A stretch of 64,000 nt of DNA from Albidovulum sediminicola. Its GTDB lineage: Bacteria; Pseudomonadota; Alphaproteobacteria; Rhodobacterales; Rhodobacteraceae. This document shows positions 18,357 through 27,352 of the stretch, piece by piece. The translations under genes and the position numbers were made by a program. Each line of letters opens with the position of its first letter. Positions within the stretch are counted from its first letter, which is position 1. The stretch is from the NCBI RefSeq assembly GCF_025751575.1, contig NZ_JAOWLA010000013.1, forward strand, positions 62,001-126,000. The letters run 5' to 3'. The notes under the pieces are model-generated. The model searched no databases. It was given only the letters and a program-made list of their open reading frames with translations, and was not told where the DNA came from.

Positions 18357-19499
18357 ATGAGGTCCAGGACCATCCTTCTCGGTGCGCTCGCGGCGCTTGC
18401 ACTGGGCGCGGGCTCGGCTGGGGCCGAGGGCATCAAGGTTGGCATGATCACCACGCTGTCGGGCGGCGGTGCGGGGATGGGCATCGACGTGCGCGACGGG
18501 TTCAACCTTGCGCTCAAGATGGCGGGTGCGACCGATGTCGAGGTCATCGTCGAAGACGATCAGCAAAAGCCGGAGATCGCGGTGCAGATCGCCAAAAAGA
18601 TGATCCAGTCCGCTCAGGTCGATGTGCTGACCGGCATCCTCTGGTCCAACCTTGCGATGGCGGTGGTGCCTGCGGCGGTCGCACAGGGGACATTCTACCT
18701 GTCGCCGAACGCAGGCCCCTCGGCGCTGGCGGGTGCGGGTTGCGACAAGAACTATTTCAGCGTCGCCTGGCAGGACGACAACCTGCATGAGGCCGCCGGG
18801 GCCTATGCGAATTCCGCCGGCTACCGCAAGACCTTCATGCTGGCGCCCAACTATCCCGACGGCACGGACGCCATCGCCGCCTACAAGCGCTTCTACAAGG
18901 GTGAAAAGGCGGGCGAGGTCTATACCCAGCTTGGCCAAACCGACTACGCGGCCGAGATCGGGCAGATCCACGCCTCGCATGCGGACAGCGTGTTCTTCTT
19001 CCTTCCCGGCGGCATGGACATCGCTTTCATGAAGCAATACGCGGATTCGGGCATGACGACCCCTCTGGTCAGTGCTGCCTTCTCCTTCGATCAGAACCTC
19101 TTGCAGGCGGTGGGTGACGCGGCCTTGGGCGTGCACCACACCTCTCAGTGGAGCAAGGACCTGGATAACCCGGCCAACGCGGCCTTCGTCGAGGCGTTTC
19201 AGGCCGAATACGGCCGTTTGCCCTCGCTTTACGCAAGCCAGGGCTACGACACGGCCAACCTGCTCCTGTCAGCCAAGGCCAAGGCGGACGTGGCGGATCA
19301 GGACGCCTTCCGCGCGGCGCTTGAGTCGGCGGATTTCGCCTCCACCCGCGGGGACTTCGCGTTCGGCCCAAACCATCACCCGATCCAGGATATCTATGTC
19401 CGCGAGGTGGTGAAGGAGGGCGATGTCTACACCAACAAGGTCGTGGGTGTGGCGCTTGAGGATCGCGGCGACGCCTACGCGGAAGCGTGCAATATGTGA
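18357..19499 (+). CDS. branched-chain/aromatic-type ABC substrate-binding protein
   Basis: The 380-residue protein has a Sec signal peptide (cleavage after GSAGA, residue about 23). The type I periplasmic binding fold of the LivJ family follows (IKVGMITTLSGGGAGMGIDVRDGFNLAL, VIVEDDQQKPEIAV, WSNLAMAVVPAAVAQGTFYLSP). A good CGGGGAGA ribosome site precedes the ATG. Such proteins are often the last or first gene of aromatic acid clusters and feed an ABC importer. No permease or ATPase of the LivHMGF type is in the window, so this one is orphaned. The frame is fully intact although the catabolic genes just upstream are all broken. The ligand is inferred, not shown. Confidence 0.8.
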   Translation: MRSRTILLGALAALALGAGSAGAEGIKVGMITTLSGGGAGMGIDVRDGFNLALKMAGATDVEVIVEDDQQKPEIAVQIAKKMIQSAQVDVLTGILWSNLAMAVVPAAVAQGTFYLSPNAGPSALAGAGCDKNYFSVAWQDDNLHEAAGAYANSAGYRKTFMLAPNYPDGTDAIAAYKRFYKGEKAGEVYTQLGQTDYAAEIGQIHASHADSVFFFLPGGMDIAFMKQYADSGMTTPLVSAAFSFDQNLLQAVGDAALGVHHTSQWSKDLDNPANAAFVEAFQAEYGRLPSLYASQGYDTANLLLSAKAKADVADQDAFRAALESADFASTRGDFAFGPNHHPIQDIYVREVVKEGDVYTNKVVGVALEDRGDAYAEACNM

Positions 19500-19501
19500 T
19501 C

Positions 19502-19522
19502 GGGCCGGGCGCGATCCGGCCC
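19502..19522 (+). terminator. hairpin after the substrate-binding protein gene
   Basis: GGGCCGG (19502-19508) pairs perfectly with CCGGCCC (19516-19522) around a 7-base loop, directly after the stop codon. There is no T-run. Confidence 0.45.
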
Positions 19523-19660
19523 TGGCTCGGGGAGACGATCCGGTAGGGCTTCTGGCCGCACGGCCCGCCGCCAGCGATCTGGCGCGATCGCGGACCGATA
19601 CCCGGGGGTTTGACGTGTGCCGCGCGCGTCTTGCGTGCGACCGCGTCCAGGGGAGCCCCA

Positions 19661-19705
19661 AGAAGCACAAATTGGACGATTTCCATTACAAATTTCTGTG
19701 CTTCT
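19661..19705. promoter_or_regulatory. inverted repeat upstream of creatinase
   Basis: AGAAGCACA (19661-19669) and TGTGCTTCT (19697-19705) form a perfect 9-bp inverted repeat flanking an AT-rich 27-base stretch, 55 bases before the creatinase ATG. It could be an operator pair for the nearby LysR regulator, or an mRNA hairpin. The rest of the 260-base intergenic region shows no gene. Confidence 0.4.
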
Positions 19706-19759
19706 CAGGTCACGGATAGGCTCCTGCTCAGCAATTTTGAGCAAAGGAAGGCCCATCAG

Positions 19760-20974
19760 ATGACAGAAGACATGCTCCACGTGATGGAATGGCACAACGG
19801 CGAGAAGGACTATTCGCCGTTCTCGGACGCGGAAATGAAACGCCGTCAGGATGATGTCCGCAAGTGGATGGCCGCCAACGATGTCGATGCGGCGCTGTTC
19901 ACCTCCTACCACTGCATCAACTACTATTCCGGCTGGCTCTACTGCTACTTCGGCCGCAAGTACGGCATGGTGATCACGCAAGATGCGGCCACGACGATTT
20001 CGGCGGGGATCGATGGCGGCCAGCCCTGGCGGCGCAGCTTCGGCAGCAACATCACCTATACCGACTGGCGCCGCGACAACTTCTATCGCGCGGTTCGGCA
20101 GTTGACGCCGGGCGTCAAGCGGCTGGGGATCGAGTTCGATCACGTCAACCTCGATTACCGTAAGCAGCTTGAGGCGGCTCTGCCGGGTGTGGAATTCGTC
20201 GATATCGCGCAGCCCTCGATGTGGATGCGCTCGATCAAATCTGCGGAGGAACACAAGCTGATCCGCGAAGGCGCGCGCATCTGCGACGTGGGCGGCGCGG
20301 CCTGCGCGGCGGCGGTGGGCGCGGGCGTGCCCGAACACGAGGTCGCCATCGCGTCCACCAACGCGATGATCCGAGAGATCGCCCGGTCCTTTCCCTTCGT
20401 GGAACTGATGGACACCTGGACCTGGTTCCAATCGGGCATCAACACCGACGGCGCCCATAACCCCGTCACCAACAAGAAGATCCAGTCGGGCGACATCCTG
20501 TCCTTGAACACCTTCCCGATGATCTTCGGCTACTACACTGCGCTGGAACGCACGCTGTTTTGCGACAGCGTCGATGATGCGAGCCTCGACATCTGGGAAA
20601 AGAATGTGGCCGTCCATCGCCGCGGGCTCGAACTCATCCGGCCCGGCGCGAAGTGCAACGAGATCGCGCTGGAACTGAACGACATGTACCGTGAATGGGA
20701 CCTGCTCAAGTACCGGTCCTTCGGCTACGGCCACTCCTTCGGGGTGCTGAGCCATTACTACGGACGCGAGGCCGGCGTCGAGCTTCGCGAGGATATCGAG
20801 ACGGAGCTGAAGCCCGGTATGGTCGTCTCGATGGAGCCGATGGTCATGCTGCCCGAAGGGACGCCCGGCGCGGGCGGCTATCGAGAGCACGACATCCTGA
20901 TCGTGACCGAGGACGGAGCGGAAAACATCACCGGCTTCCCCTTCGGCCCCGAACACAACGTGATCCGGAACTGA
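19760..20974 (+). CDS. creatinase (creatine amidinohydrolase)
   Basis: The 404-residue protein matches the Pseudomonas creatinase family over its whole length: SYHCINYYSGWLYCYFGR, ISAGIDGGQPWRRSFGS, the active-site block ELMDTWTWFQSGINTDGAHNP with the catalytic His, and TFGYG-type SFGYGHSFGVLSHYYGREAG. It has the pita-bread (M24 peptidase) fold but hydrolyses creatine to sarcosine and urea without metal. The ATG at 19760 gives the family length; GGAAGG lies 10 bases upstream. A rho-independent terminator follows, and creatininase converges from the other side. No sarcosine oxidase or urease gene lies in the window. Confidence 0.93.
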   Translation: MTEDMLHVMEWHNGEKDYSPFSDAEMKRRQDDVRKWMAANDVDAALFTSYHCINYYSGWLYCYFGRKYGMVITQDAATTISAGIDGGQPWRRSFGSNITYTDWRRDNFYRAVRQLTPGVKRLGIEFDHVNLDYRKQLEAALPGVEFVDIAQPSMWMRSIKSAEEHKLIREGARICDVGGAACAAAVGAGVPEHEVAIASTNAMIREIARSFPFVELMDTWTWFQSGINTDGAHNPVTNKKIQSGDILSLNTFPMIFGYYTALERTLFCDSVDDASLDIWEKNVAVHRRGLELIRPGAKCNEIALELNDMYREWDLLKYRSFGYGHSFGVLSHYYGREAGVELREDIETELKPGMVVSMEPMVMLPEGTPGAGGYREHDILIVTEDGAENITGFPFGPEHNVIRN

Positions 20975-20998
20975 AGCCCGGCGATCAGGGATCGGAAA

Positions 20999-21021
20999 GG
21001 CCCGGCTTCGGCCGGGTTTTT
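20999..21021 (+). terminator. rho-independent terminator of creatinase
   Basis: A GGCCCGGC stem with a TTCG tetraloop and GCCGGG arm (21001-21006 with 21011-21016) is followed by five T residues (21017-21021). Confidence 0.85.
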
Positions 21022-21074
21022 CTGTTCCGGAATGCGGCCCAGCCGCCGTGGGGGGGCGGGGACGGCAAAAGGAA

Positions 21075-21096
21075 ACGGGGCCGCGCGCGGCCCCGT
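21075..21096 (-). terminator. terminator hairpin of creatininase
   Basis: ACGGGGCCGCG and its perfect complement form a GC-rich palindrome 22 bases beyond the creatininase stop codon. On the minus strand it is followed by the T-rich TTTCCTTTTG. Confidence 0.6.
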
Positions 21097-21117
21097 CCGT
21101 CCCGGTCAGAACCGGTT

Positions 21118-21894
21118 TCAGATGAACTCGGCCCTAAGCGCCTCGACGATGCCCTGGGTACAGACCTCCAGCAGGATGTGGCCCTTCTCGACCGAGGCCT
21201 CCTTGGGCGACGACAGGGTGCCACATGCCGGGGTCCAGGCCGCCTTGACCGGATAGACATCATAGGGCGGGAAGCTGGCCGGTGCATGGTCCACGGCGCG
21301 ATCGAGCTGCACCAGCTGCGGGTGCAGCGCCAGCATCAGCGAGGTTTCCAGAACCCCGCCGTGTTCGACATCCCAACCCGGGAAGCCGCCGGGGTAGAGT
21401 TGTTCGATGGCGTCCTTATGGACGAAGTCCCAGTAGGATAGCACGACCACCTTCAGATCGGTGATCCCATCCCAGCGCAATTCCCGCAGCGCGAGGTCGA
21501 TGCCCTCGACGATGAACCAGGAGTTTTCGAAATGGCCGTTCACCAGGCAGATCTTGCGGACCCCGTGCCGCGCGAACTCCTTCACCACGTCCTTCAACGC
21601 CGCGACCAGGGTCGCCCCGTCAAGGCTTGTCGTGCCCGGAAGGTGATTGCCGCCGCCGGACTTCTGGTGCGACTTGTAGCCATAGGTAAAGGCCGGCGCG
21701 ACCAGCCCGCCGATTTCGGAGGCGACCCGCCGGGCGAACTCGGTGGGCAACAGGACATCGACATGAAGCGGCATGTGGTGGCCGTGCTGCTCCATCGATC
21801 CGATGGGGATCAGGATCGGCGTTTGCCCGTGTCCGACCGCCGCGGCATAGTCGGGCCAGGTCAGTTCAGAGGCGAAGGCGCTGCTGAGGGACAT
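21118..21894 (-). CDS. creatininase (creatinine amidohydrolase)
   Basis: The 258-residue protein has the creatininase fold signature: PIGSMEQHGHHMPLHVDVLLP with metal ligands Glu and His, GYKSHQKSGGGNHLPGTTSLD, VNGHFENSWFIVEG, WDVEHGGVLETSLMLAL, and VVDHAPA-like VDHAPASFPPYDV. It opens creatinine to creatine, using a binuclear metal centre. It converges on creatinase and is divergent from the LysR gene, whose short intergenic region (21895-21989) presumably carries both promoters. Length and conserved residues are complete, so it should be active. Confidence 0.93.
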   Translation of the reverse strand: MSLSSAFASELTWPDYAAAVGHGQTPILIPIGSMEQHGHHMPLHVDVLLPTEFARRVASEIGGLVAPAFTYGYKSHQKSGGGNHLPGTTSLDGATLVAALKDVVKEFARHGVRKICLVNGHFENSWFIVEGIDLALRELRWDGITDLKVVVLSYWDFVHKDAIEQLYPGGFPGWDVEHGGVLETSLMLALHPQLVQLDRAVDHAPASFPPYDVYPVKAAWTPACGTLSSPKEASVEKGHILLEVCTQGIVEALRAEFI

Positions 21895-21989
21895 GATTAC
21901 TCCTGCATAAGGCTTGCCGCAAAATTACGTTGCCGGAGGTCGATAAGAAAAATAGATTGTCCCAATTCTTCCATTTCGGGCGCAAATGC

Positions 21990-22883
21990 ATGGCCGTTCT
22001 GACGAACCTGCCGACCGATCTGCTCAGGACCTTCATCGCGGTGGTCGAGCTTGGCGGTCATTCCAAGGCGGGCGCCCATCTCGGCCGTAGCCAGCCGGCA
22101 ATTTCGCTTCAGATCCGCAGGCTTGAGGAGCTTGTCCGCGCGCCGCTCCTGTCCCAGGAAGGGCGCAGCATTCAGCCGACCTCGGCCGGTGAGGCGCTGC
22201 TGAGCTATGCGCGCGAAATGATCCGCATCAACGATGAGGCGGTCAGCTATTTTCACCGCTCCGACAAGACGGGCGTGCTCAGGATCGGGCTGCCGACGGA
22301 CTACGCGGTCGCTTTCCTGCAGCGCTCGATCACGCGGTTCAGCCTCGACAATCCGGATGTGGAGCTTGAGGTTCACTGCGACCTCAGCCGGGAACTGCAC
22401 CAGCATCTCAGGGCGGATGACCTTGATATCATCATCGCCGTGATGCCCACCGCGCAGATGCCCTATCTCTCGCGCACCTGGATCGAGCAGCCGATCTGGG
22501 CCGCTGCCGAGGGTTACCGGGACCTCGCCCATCGCCCCGTTCCGCTGGGCGCGCATCCCGAGGGCTGCGATTATCGTGCCCGCATGATCCAGGCGCTTGA
22601 CGCGACCGAGCGCCGTTGGCGCGTCGTCTACACCGGACCGGGCATATCCGGGCTTCAGAACGCGGTGCTGAACGGGCTGTGTGTCACGGCCCTGACCCGC
22701 GCGACGATGCTGCCAGGGATGCGTGTCCTGGATGAAGCCGAAGGCTTTCCGGCGCTTGAGCCGCTCAGGGTCGGGCTTTTCTACAAGCATCCCCGGCTCT
22801 CGCCCGCCGGGCTGCAACTTGTCAGCGACCTCGTCGCTGGACTAGACAGCGTGGGATCGAACGCGCAGCTGCTGGACGTCTAG
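21990..22883 (+). CDS. LysR-type regulator of the creatinine/creatine genes
   Basis: The chosen ATG at 21990 places the winged helix at residues 6-63 (LLRTFIAVVELGGHSKAGAHLGRSQPAISLQIRRLEELV), the usual position. An upstream TTG at 21930 would add 20 residues. The rest is an effector-binding domain (LRIGLPTDYAVAFLQRSITRF, DIIIAVMPTAQMP) ending at residue 297. It is divergent from creatininase and directly upstream of the ABC importer operon, so it most likely controls both in response to creatinine, creatine or a breakdown product. That role is inferred from position. Confidence 0.85.
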   Translation: MAVLTNLPTDLLRTFIAVVELGGHSKAGAHLGRSQPAISLQIRRLEELVRAPLLSQEGRSIQPTSAGEALLSYAREMIRINDEAVSYFHRSDKTGVLRIGLPTDYAVAFLQRSITRFSLDNPDVELEVHCDLSRELHQHLRADDLDIIIAVMPTAQMPYLSRTWIEQPIWAAAEGYRDLAHRPVPLGAHPEGCDYRARMIQALDATERRWRVVYTGPGISGLQNAVLNGLCVTALTRATMLPGMRVLDEAEGFPALEPLRVGLFYKHPRLSPAGLQLVSDLVAGLDSVGSNAQLLDV

Positions 22884-23008
22884 GCGCGTTTGCGTCAGTT
22901 CCCTTTGGTCCTGCGTCTGGGTAGACCATAATCTTTTCAGTGCGTTGTCTTGCGACTCTCACCCGATTTCTAGCGGGACGCGCAAGCACACAATGGCATA
23001 AGGGCGGC

Positions 23009-23022
23009 AAATCGAGCGATTT
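23009..23022. promoter_or_regulatory. palindrome upstream of the ABC importer operon
   Basis: AAATCG-AG-CGATTT is a perfect 14-bp palindrome, 84 bases before the start codon of the binding protein, in the 222-base gap after the LysR gene. A site for that regulator is plausible but unproven. Confidence 0.35.
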
Positions 23023-23105
23023 CAATAACGGATTTTGTTTCTCGGGCTCCTTGGCCTAGCGTCCCTTCAACGACGCAAGTCGGCAGATCTCACAGGGAGA
23101 CACAG

Positions 23106-24230
23106 ATGCAACAGAATGCCGGACTGACCATTGGATTGACGCGCAGATCGCTTCTCGCCACGGGGGCCGCGGCCCTTGCCACGCCGATGCTTTCGCGGCG
23201 CGCCTTCGCGGAGCCGACCGAGCTGACCATGCTTGCCTGGTACGGCCACGCAGAGCCCGACGTGGTCGCCGAATTCGAGGCGGAGAACAACGTCAAGTTC
23301 ATCCCGAAGTACTATACCGGCGGCGACAACATGCTTGGCCTGATCTCGCAGTCGCCGGCGGGCACCTATGACGTGATCCTATCGGACGCCGAATATGTGC
23401 AGCAGCTCAACGCCGCGGGATATATCGAACAGCTCGACCCCGCCGACTATGCGTTCGACGAGTTCTTCCCGGAGTTCCAGCAGTTTCCCGGCCACTGGGC
23501 CGACGGCGCCCTATATTCCGTGATCACGCGCTTCGGCTTCCTTGGTGTCGCCTATAACACCGACGCCCTGACGGAGGCCGAGGCATCGTCCTACAACGTG
23601 TTCTGGAACGAAGCCTTGACCGGCAAGGTCGGCCACTTCGACTGGCACCTGCCGAACCTCGGCCAGATGAGCCTCCTGAATGGCAACGCAAGCCCCTATG
23701 ACATCGACGAGGCCGCCTGGGCGGGCGTCCAGGACAAGACCATGTCCCTGCGCCCGCAGGTCGGCGGGTTCTTCGATTACGGCGGCACGTTCTCCTCGCT
23801 CAACGACGGGCAGATGCTGGCCTTCTGCGGTATCGGCGACTGGATCACCGGCGTGCTGGAGAAGAATGGCGCCAAGGTGCGCTCGGCCATTCCCGAGGAG
23901 GGCGGTCTGCAATGGACCGAGTCCTTCTCGATCGGCAAGGGTTCGCAGAAGCAGGACCTTGCGAAGAAGTGGATCCAGTACATCACCTCGGCCAAAGGGC
24001 AGGCGAAATCGGCCAACATGGCGGCCTATCCGGCGATCGTTCCCAACCAGAAAGGCTGGGACGTCCTGAACGCGGAGAACCCGGACGAAGCCAAACGCCA
24101 GGGCATGGTGCCGGGCCAGTCGAACGCGATGGATCTGATCCGGTCGGGGCGCATCAAGTATCGCCAGTTGCCGCTGCAACAGGACCTCGAGGCCTGGAAC
24201 GACTTCTGGTCCGAGTACAAGGGCGCGTGA
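23106..24230 (+). CDS. polyamine-type ABC substrate-binding protein of the creatine island
   Basis: The 374-residue protein has a twin-arginine signal (TRRSLLATGAAALATPMLSRRAFA, with RR at residues 13-14) and a PotD/PotF-like type II binding fold: LTMLAWYGHAEPDVVAEFEAENNVK, YDVILSDAEYVQQLNAAGYIEQLD, and SFSIGKGSQKQDLAKKWIQYI. AGGGAGA precedes the ATG. It starts a four-gene operon with two permeases and an ATPase. Because the operon sits next to creatinase and creatininase, creatinine, creatine or a related guanidino compound is the likely substrate. Polyamine uptake cannot be excluded. Confidence 0.85.
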   Translation: MQQNAGLTIGLTRRSLLATGAAALATPMLSRRAFAEPTELTMLAWYGHAEPDVVAEFEAENNVKFIPKYYTGGDNMLGLISQSPAGTYDVILSDAEYVQQLNAAGYIEQLDPADYAFDEFFPEFQQFPGHWADGALYSVITRFGFLGVAYNTDALTEAEASSYNVFWNEALTGKVGHFDWHLPNLGQMSLLNGNASPYDIDEAAWAGVQDKTMSLRPQVGGFFDYGGTFSSLNDGQMLAFCGIGDWITGVLEKNGAKVRSAIPEEGGLQWTESFSIGKGSQKQDLAKKWIQYITSAKGQAKSANMAAYPAIVPNQKGWDVLNAENPDEAKRQGMVPGQSNAMDLIRSGRIKYRQLPLQQDLEAWNDFWSEYKGA

Positions 24231-24296
24231 ATGCGCATCGGGCCGGCGGCTGCTCCCCCGCCGGCCCCCTGATCTCTTGATGTGAGACCGCAACCG

Positions 24297-25142
24297 ATGC
24301 GCAAGACGCTCTCTCTCTACGGGTTGACCTTTTCACTGCCGCTTCTGATCTGGCAGCTTCTGTTCTTCGTCTTCCCGCTGGTTTTCCTGGTCGCGCTGAG
24401 CTTCTGGACGGTGAAGAACTTCCGGATGCAGGTCGATTTCGACAGCGTGAACTGGGTCACGATGTATGGCCGTTCGGTCTTCTGGAAGGCCTACGGAACG
24501 ACCTTCGCGCTGGCCGCCGCCGCCTCGGTCCTGGTAAGCGCGCTGGCCTTCCCCTGTTCCTACGCGATCTCCTTCAAACTGTCCGAGACGGCGCGCCGTT
24601 GGGCGGTGTTCCTGATGGTGATCCCCTTCTTCACCAGCTACCTCGTGCGGGTCTATTCCTGGCAGATCTTCCTGTCGGACGCGGGCATCATCAACGTGAT
24701 GCTGGGCTGGATCGGGCTGGGGCCCTACGCGCTGCTCAACACGGTCGGCGCGACGATGATCGGCTATCTGACGTTGACCTTTCCGCTGGTCGTCCTGCTC
24801 CAGCTTTTCAGCCTTGTGTTCATCGACCGGACCTTGATCGAGGCGGCCCACAACCTGCGCTGCGGGCGGTTGCGGACGGTCTTCGCGGTCATCATCCCCT
24901 CGGCACGGGTTGGCCTCGTGATCGCGGCGCTTTTCGCCTTCATCCTCAGCTTCGGTGATTTCGTCAGCCCCATCTACCTGGGCGGCGGCGATCCGACGAC
25001 GCTGTCGATCCTGATCACCGACACCACGAAATCCGGCCAGCAATGGCCCCGCGCGGCCGTGATCGCGCTGACCATGATCGGCACACTACTGGTCGTGGCC
25101 TTCGCCGCCGTCCGCTTTGCCTACAAGGGGCGCACCAAATGA
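24297..25142 (+). CDS. ABC importer permease 1 (PotB-like)
   Basis: The 281-residue inner-membrane protein has about six hydrophobic segments and the EAA loop that contacts the ATPase (LIEAAHNLRCGRLRTVFAVIIPSA, about residues 180-203). The ATG at 24297 is preferred; a GTG at 24282 would add five residues, and neither has a strong ribosome site. A family hallmark is the block SDAGIINVMLGWIGLG in the second half of the protein. It is coupled to the second permease by an ATGA overlap. It forms a heterodimeric channel with that protein. Confidence 0.88.
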   Translation: MRKTLSLYGLTFSLPLLIWQLLFFVFPLVFLVALSFWTVKNFRMQVDFDSVNWVTMYGRSVFWKAYGTTFALAAAASVLVSALAFPCSYAISFKLSETARRWAVFLMVIPFFTSYLVRVYSWQIFLSDAGIINVMLGWIGLGPYALLNTVGATMIGYLTLTFPLVVLLQLFSLVFIDRTLIEAAHNLRCGRLRTVFAVIIPSARVGLVIAALFAFILSFGDFVSPIYLGGGDPTTLSILITDTTKSGQQWPRAAVIALTMIGTLLVVAFAAVRFAYKGRTK

Positions 25143-25972
25143 GTGACAAGGATACCGCGAGCATCAACCGCAACAGGGCCGTCGATGGCGCGCTGAAGCT
25201 CTACATCGTCCTCGGCTATGCCTTTGTCTTTGCGCCCATCGCGGCAAGCTTCGTCTTCTCGTTCAACTCCGACCGTTTCCCCTCGATCCCGCTCGGGCAG
25301 TTTTCGCTTGAATGGTATCAGGCGGTGGCGTCCGACCCGCTGGTCTGGCAGGGCCTGCGCAACACGCTTTTCGTCGGGGTGACGGTGGGCGTCTTGGCCA
25401 CGGCGCTGGGCTTTGGCGCGGCCTATACCGATTACCGCTACCGCTTCTTCGGCAAGCAGGTCTACCTGGCGCTGGCGCTCTTGCCGCCGACGATCCCGGT
25501 CATCATCCTCGGGCTTGCGATGCTGGCCTACCTGTCGCGGATCAACCTGTCGGGCAACGCGCTTTCCGTGATCATTACGCATGTGGTGATCTGCGCGCCC
25601 TTCGCCATGGCGATCATCCGGCTCAGGCTGTCGCAGATGGACCCGGATCTGGAGGCCGCTGCCTGGAACCTCGGGGCCTCGGAATGGGCGGCGATGCGGC
25701 ATGTCATCGTGCCTTTCGCCATGCCCGCGATCCTTGGCGCGCTCTTCATCACCATGGCGGTGTCCTTCGACGAATTCGCCATCGCCTGGTTCGTCTCGGG
25801 CCTGAACGAGACCCTGCCCGTCAAGGTGCTGGGCTTCCTGCAAGGTCAGGTCAGCCCGCGGATCAACGCGATCGGCACCTTCGTATTTGTCACATCCATG
25901 ACGCTCGTGATCCTGGCGCAGCTTCTGCTGACCGGTCGGGGCGAAAAGAACCGTCCGGCGGCGGACGAATAG
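25139..25972 (+). CDS. ABC importer permease 2 (PotC-like)
   Basis: The 277-residue protein has an N-terminal hydrophobic segment at about residues 20-42, the typical SFNSDRFPSIPLGQFSLEWY sequence of PotC homologues, and the EAA loop EAAAWNLGASEWAAMRHVIVP (shortened here; near residue 175-195). It overlaps permease 1 by 4 bp and is followed 9 bases later by the ATPase gene. The pair forms the transmembrane pathway for the substrate delivered by the binding protein encoded at 23106. Confidence 0.88.
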   Translation: MSDKDTASINRNRAVDGALKLYIVLGYAFVFAPIAASFVFSFNSDRFPSIPLGQFSLEWYQAVASDPLVWQGLRNTLFVGVTVGVLATALGFGAAYTDYRYRFFGKQVYLALALLPPTIPVIILGLAMLAYLSRINLSGNALSVIITHVVICAPFAMAIIRLRLSQMDPDLEAAAWNLGASEWAAMRHVIVPFAMPAILGALFITMAVSFDEFAIAWFVSGLNETLPVKVLGFLQGQVSPRINAIGTFVFVTSMTLVILAQLLLTGRGEKNRPAADE

Positions 25973-25981
25973 GAGCGGAAC

Positions 25982-27082
25982 ATGACGAACGACGCACTGG
26001 TTACCTTCGAGGGCGTGGTCAAGCGCTTCGGCAGCTTCGTCGCGGTGCAGCGGATGGACTTCGAGATCGCCAAGGGGGAGTTCCTTGCGATCATGGGCTC
26101 CAGCGGCTGCGGTAAGACGACGACGCTGAGGATGCTCGCCGGTCTTGAGGCGCCTAGCGAAGGCGTGATCCGCCTTGCTGGCAAGCCGATCAACGACCTT
26201 CCGACCTGGAGCCGCGATACGCCCATGGTCTGGCAGAGCCTGGCGCTTTTTCCCTTCCTCAACGTGATCGAGAATGTCGAGTTCGCGCTCAAGATGCGCG
26301 GCGTCGGCAAGGCCGAGCGCCGCCGCCGCGCCGAACAGTGGCTGGAGCGGATGCAGATCACCGAATTCGCCGGTCGCAACATATCCCAGCTCTCCGGCGG
26401 TCAGCGTCAGCGCGTGGCGCTGGCCCGCTCGCTGGTGGTGGAGCCCGAGATCCTGCTGCTGGACGAACCGCTCTCGGCGCTCGACGCGGCGCTGAAGGTG
26501 CGGATGCAATCGGTGTTGAAGAACCTTCAGCGCGAAACCGGCATCACCTTCGTCTATGTGACCCATAGCCAGTCCGAGGCCTTCTCCATGGCCGACCGGG
26601 TGGTGATCATGAGCCGCGGCAAGATCGAGCAGATCGGCACACCGCAGGAAATCTACCGCACACCGCGCACCCGCTTCGTCGCGGATTTCCTTGGCTCGTC
26701 AAATATCTTCACGGGCAAGGTCGCCGCCGCCGAGGGTGGCATCGTCACACTCAATACGCCCGCGGGCGCGCTCAGCCTCGCTTCGCCGGACCCGTCGGCG
26801 CACGCGGTGGTGGGGCAAACCGCGAGCCTGACGGTCCTGGACACCAAGACGAACCTCGCGCTCCGGTCGCCGTCTGGCCGCGACCTCAACGCAATTCCGG
26901 TCCGAATGATCGGGGAGGAGTTCATCGGCGCGACCGCGACGGTCTATCTCGAAACACGGGACGGGCAGGAGATCCGCATCCAGAAGAGCCACGAGGAACT
27001 GGCGAACCTGCCACTGCAGATCGGACAGGAATTCGAGGCCTACTGGTCCTACGACGACGGCCATCTGGTGATGGAGCACTAG
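25982..27082 (+). CDS. ABC importer ATP-binding protein (PotA-like)
   Basis: The 366-residue protein has Walker A GSSGCGKTT (about residues 40-48), a Q-loop (TPMVWQSLALFPFLNV), the signature LSGGQRQRVALARS, Walker B ILLLDEPLSALD and an H-loop THSQSEA. After about residue 240 come the two TOBE-like beta domains typical of PotA/CysA regulatory ATPases. An AGGAGC ribosome site lies before the ATG. It is the last gene of the importer operon. Confidence 0.92.
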   Translation: MTNDALVTFEGVVKRFGSFVAVQRMDFEIAKGEFLAIMGSSGCGKTTTLRMLAGLEAPSEGVIRLAGKPINDLPTWSRDTPMVWQSLALFPFLNVIENVEFALKMRGVGKAERRRRAEQWLERMQITEFAGRNISQLSGGQRQRVALARSLVVEPEILLLDEPLSALDAALKVRMQSVLKNLQRETGITFVYVTHSQSEAFSMADRVVIMSRGKIEQIGTPQEIYRTPRTRFVADFLGSSNIFTGKVAAAEGGIVTLNTPAGALSLASPDPSAHAVVGQTASLTVLDTKTNLALRSPSGRDLNAIPVRMIGEEFIGATATVYLETRDGQEIRIQKSHEELANLPLQIGQEFEAYWSYDDGHLVMEH

Positions 27083-27352
27083 GGCGCGCATGGACAAGCG
27101 CATGCTCCGGGAAAGCCACGTGCGGGTCAGCAGGCCTTCCTGCGGGGTGGTCGTGCCCATCTGCGGGCGGCTGATGCCGCTTGCGGTCGATGAGGCCGGG
27201 GGAGGGTTGGAGGCCACCCTGCTTTCGGTGGCCACAGGCGGGCTCAGCCAGAGACAGATCGATGCGGCACCGCTGACCCCGGAGCGGGGGAGGGGACGGA
27301 TCGCGGTGGTGCGGGCGTGCATCCTTGCCCTGTTGCGCCGGACGGCGCGGGC

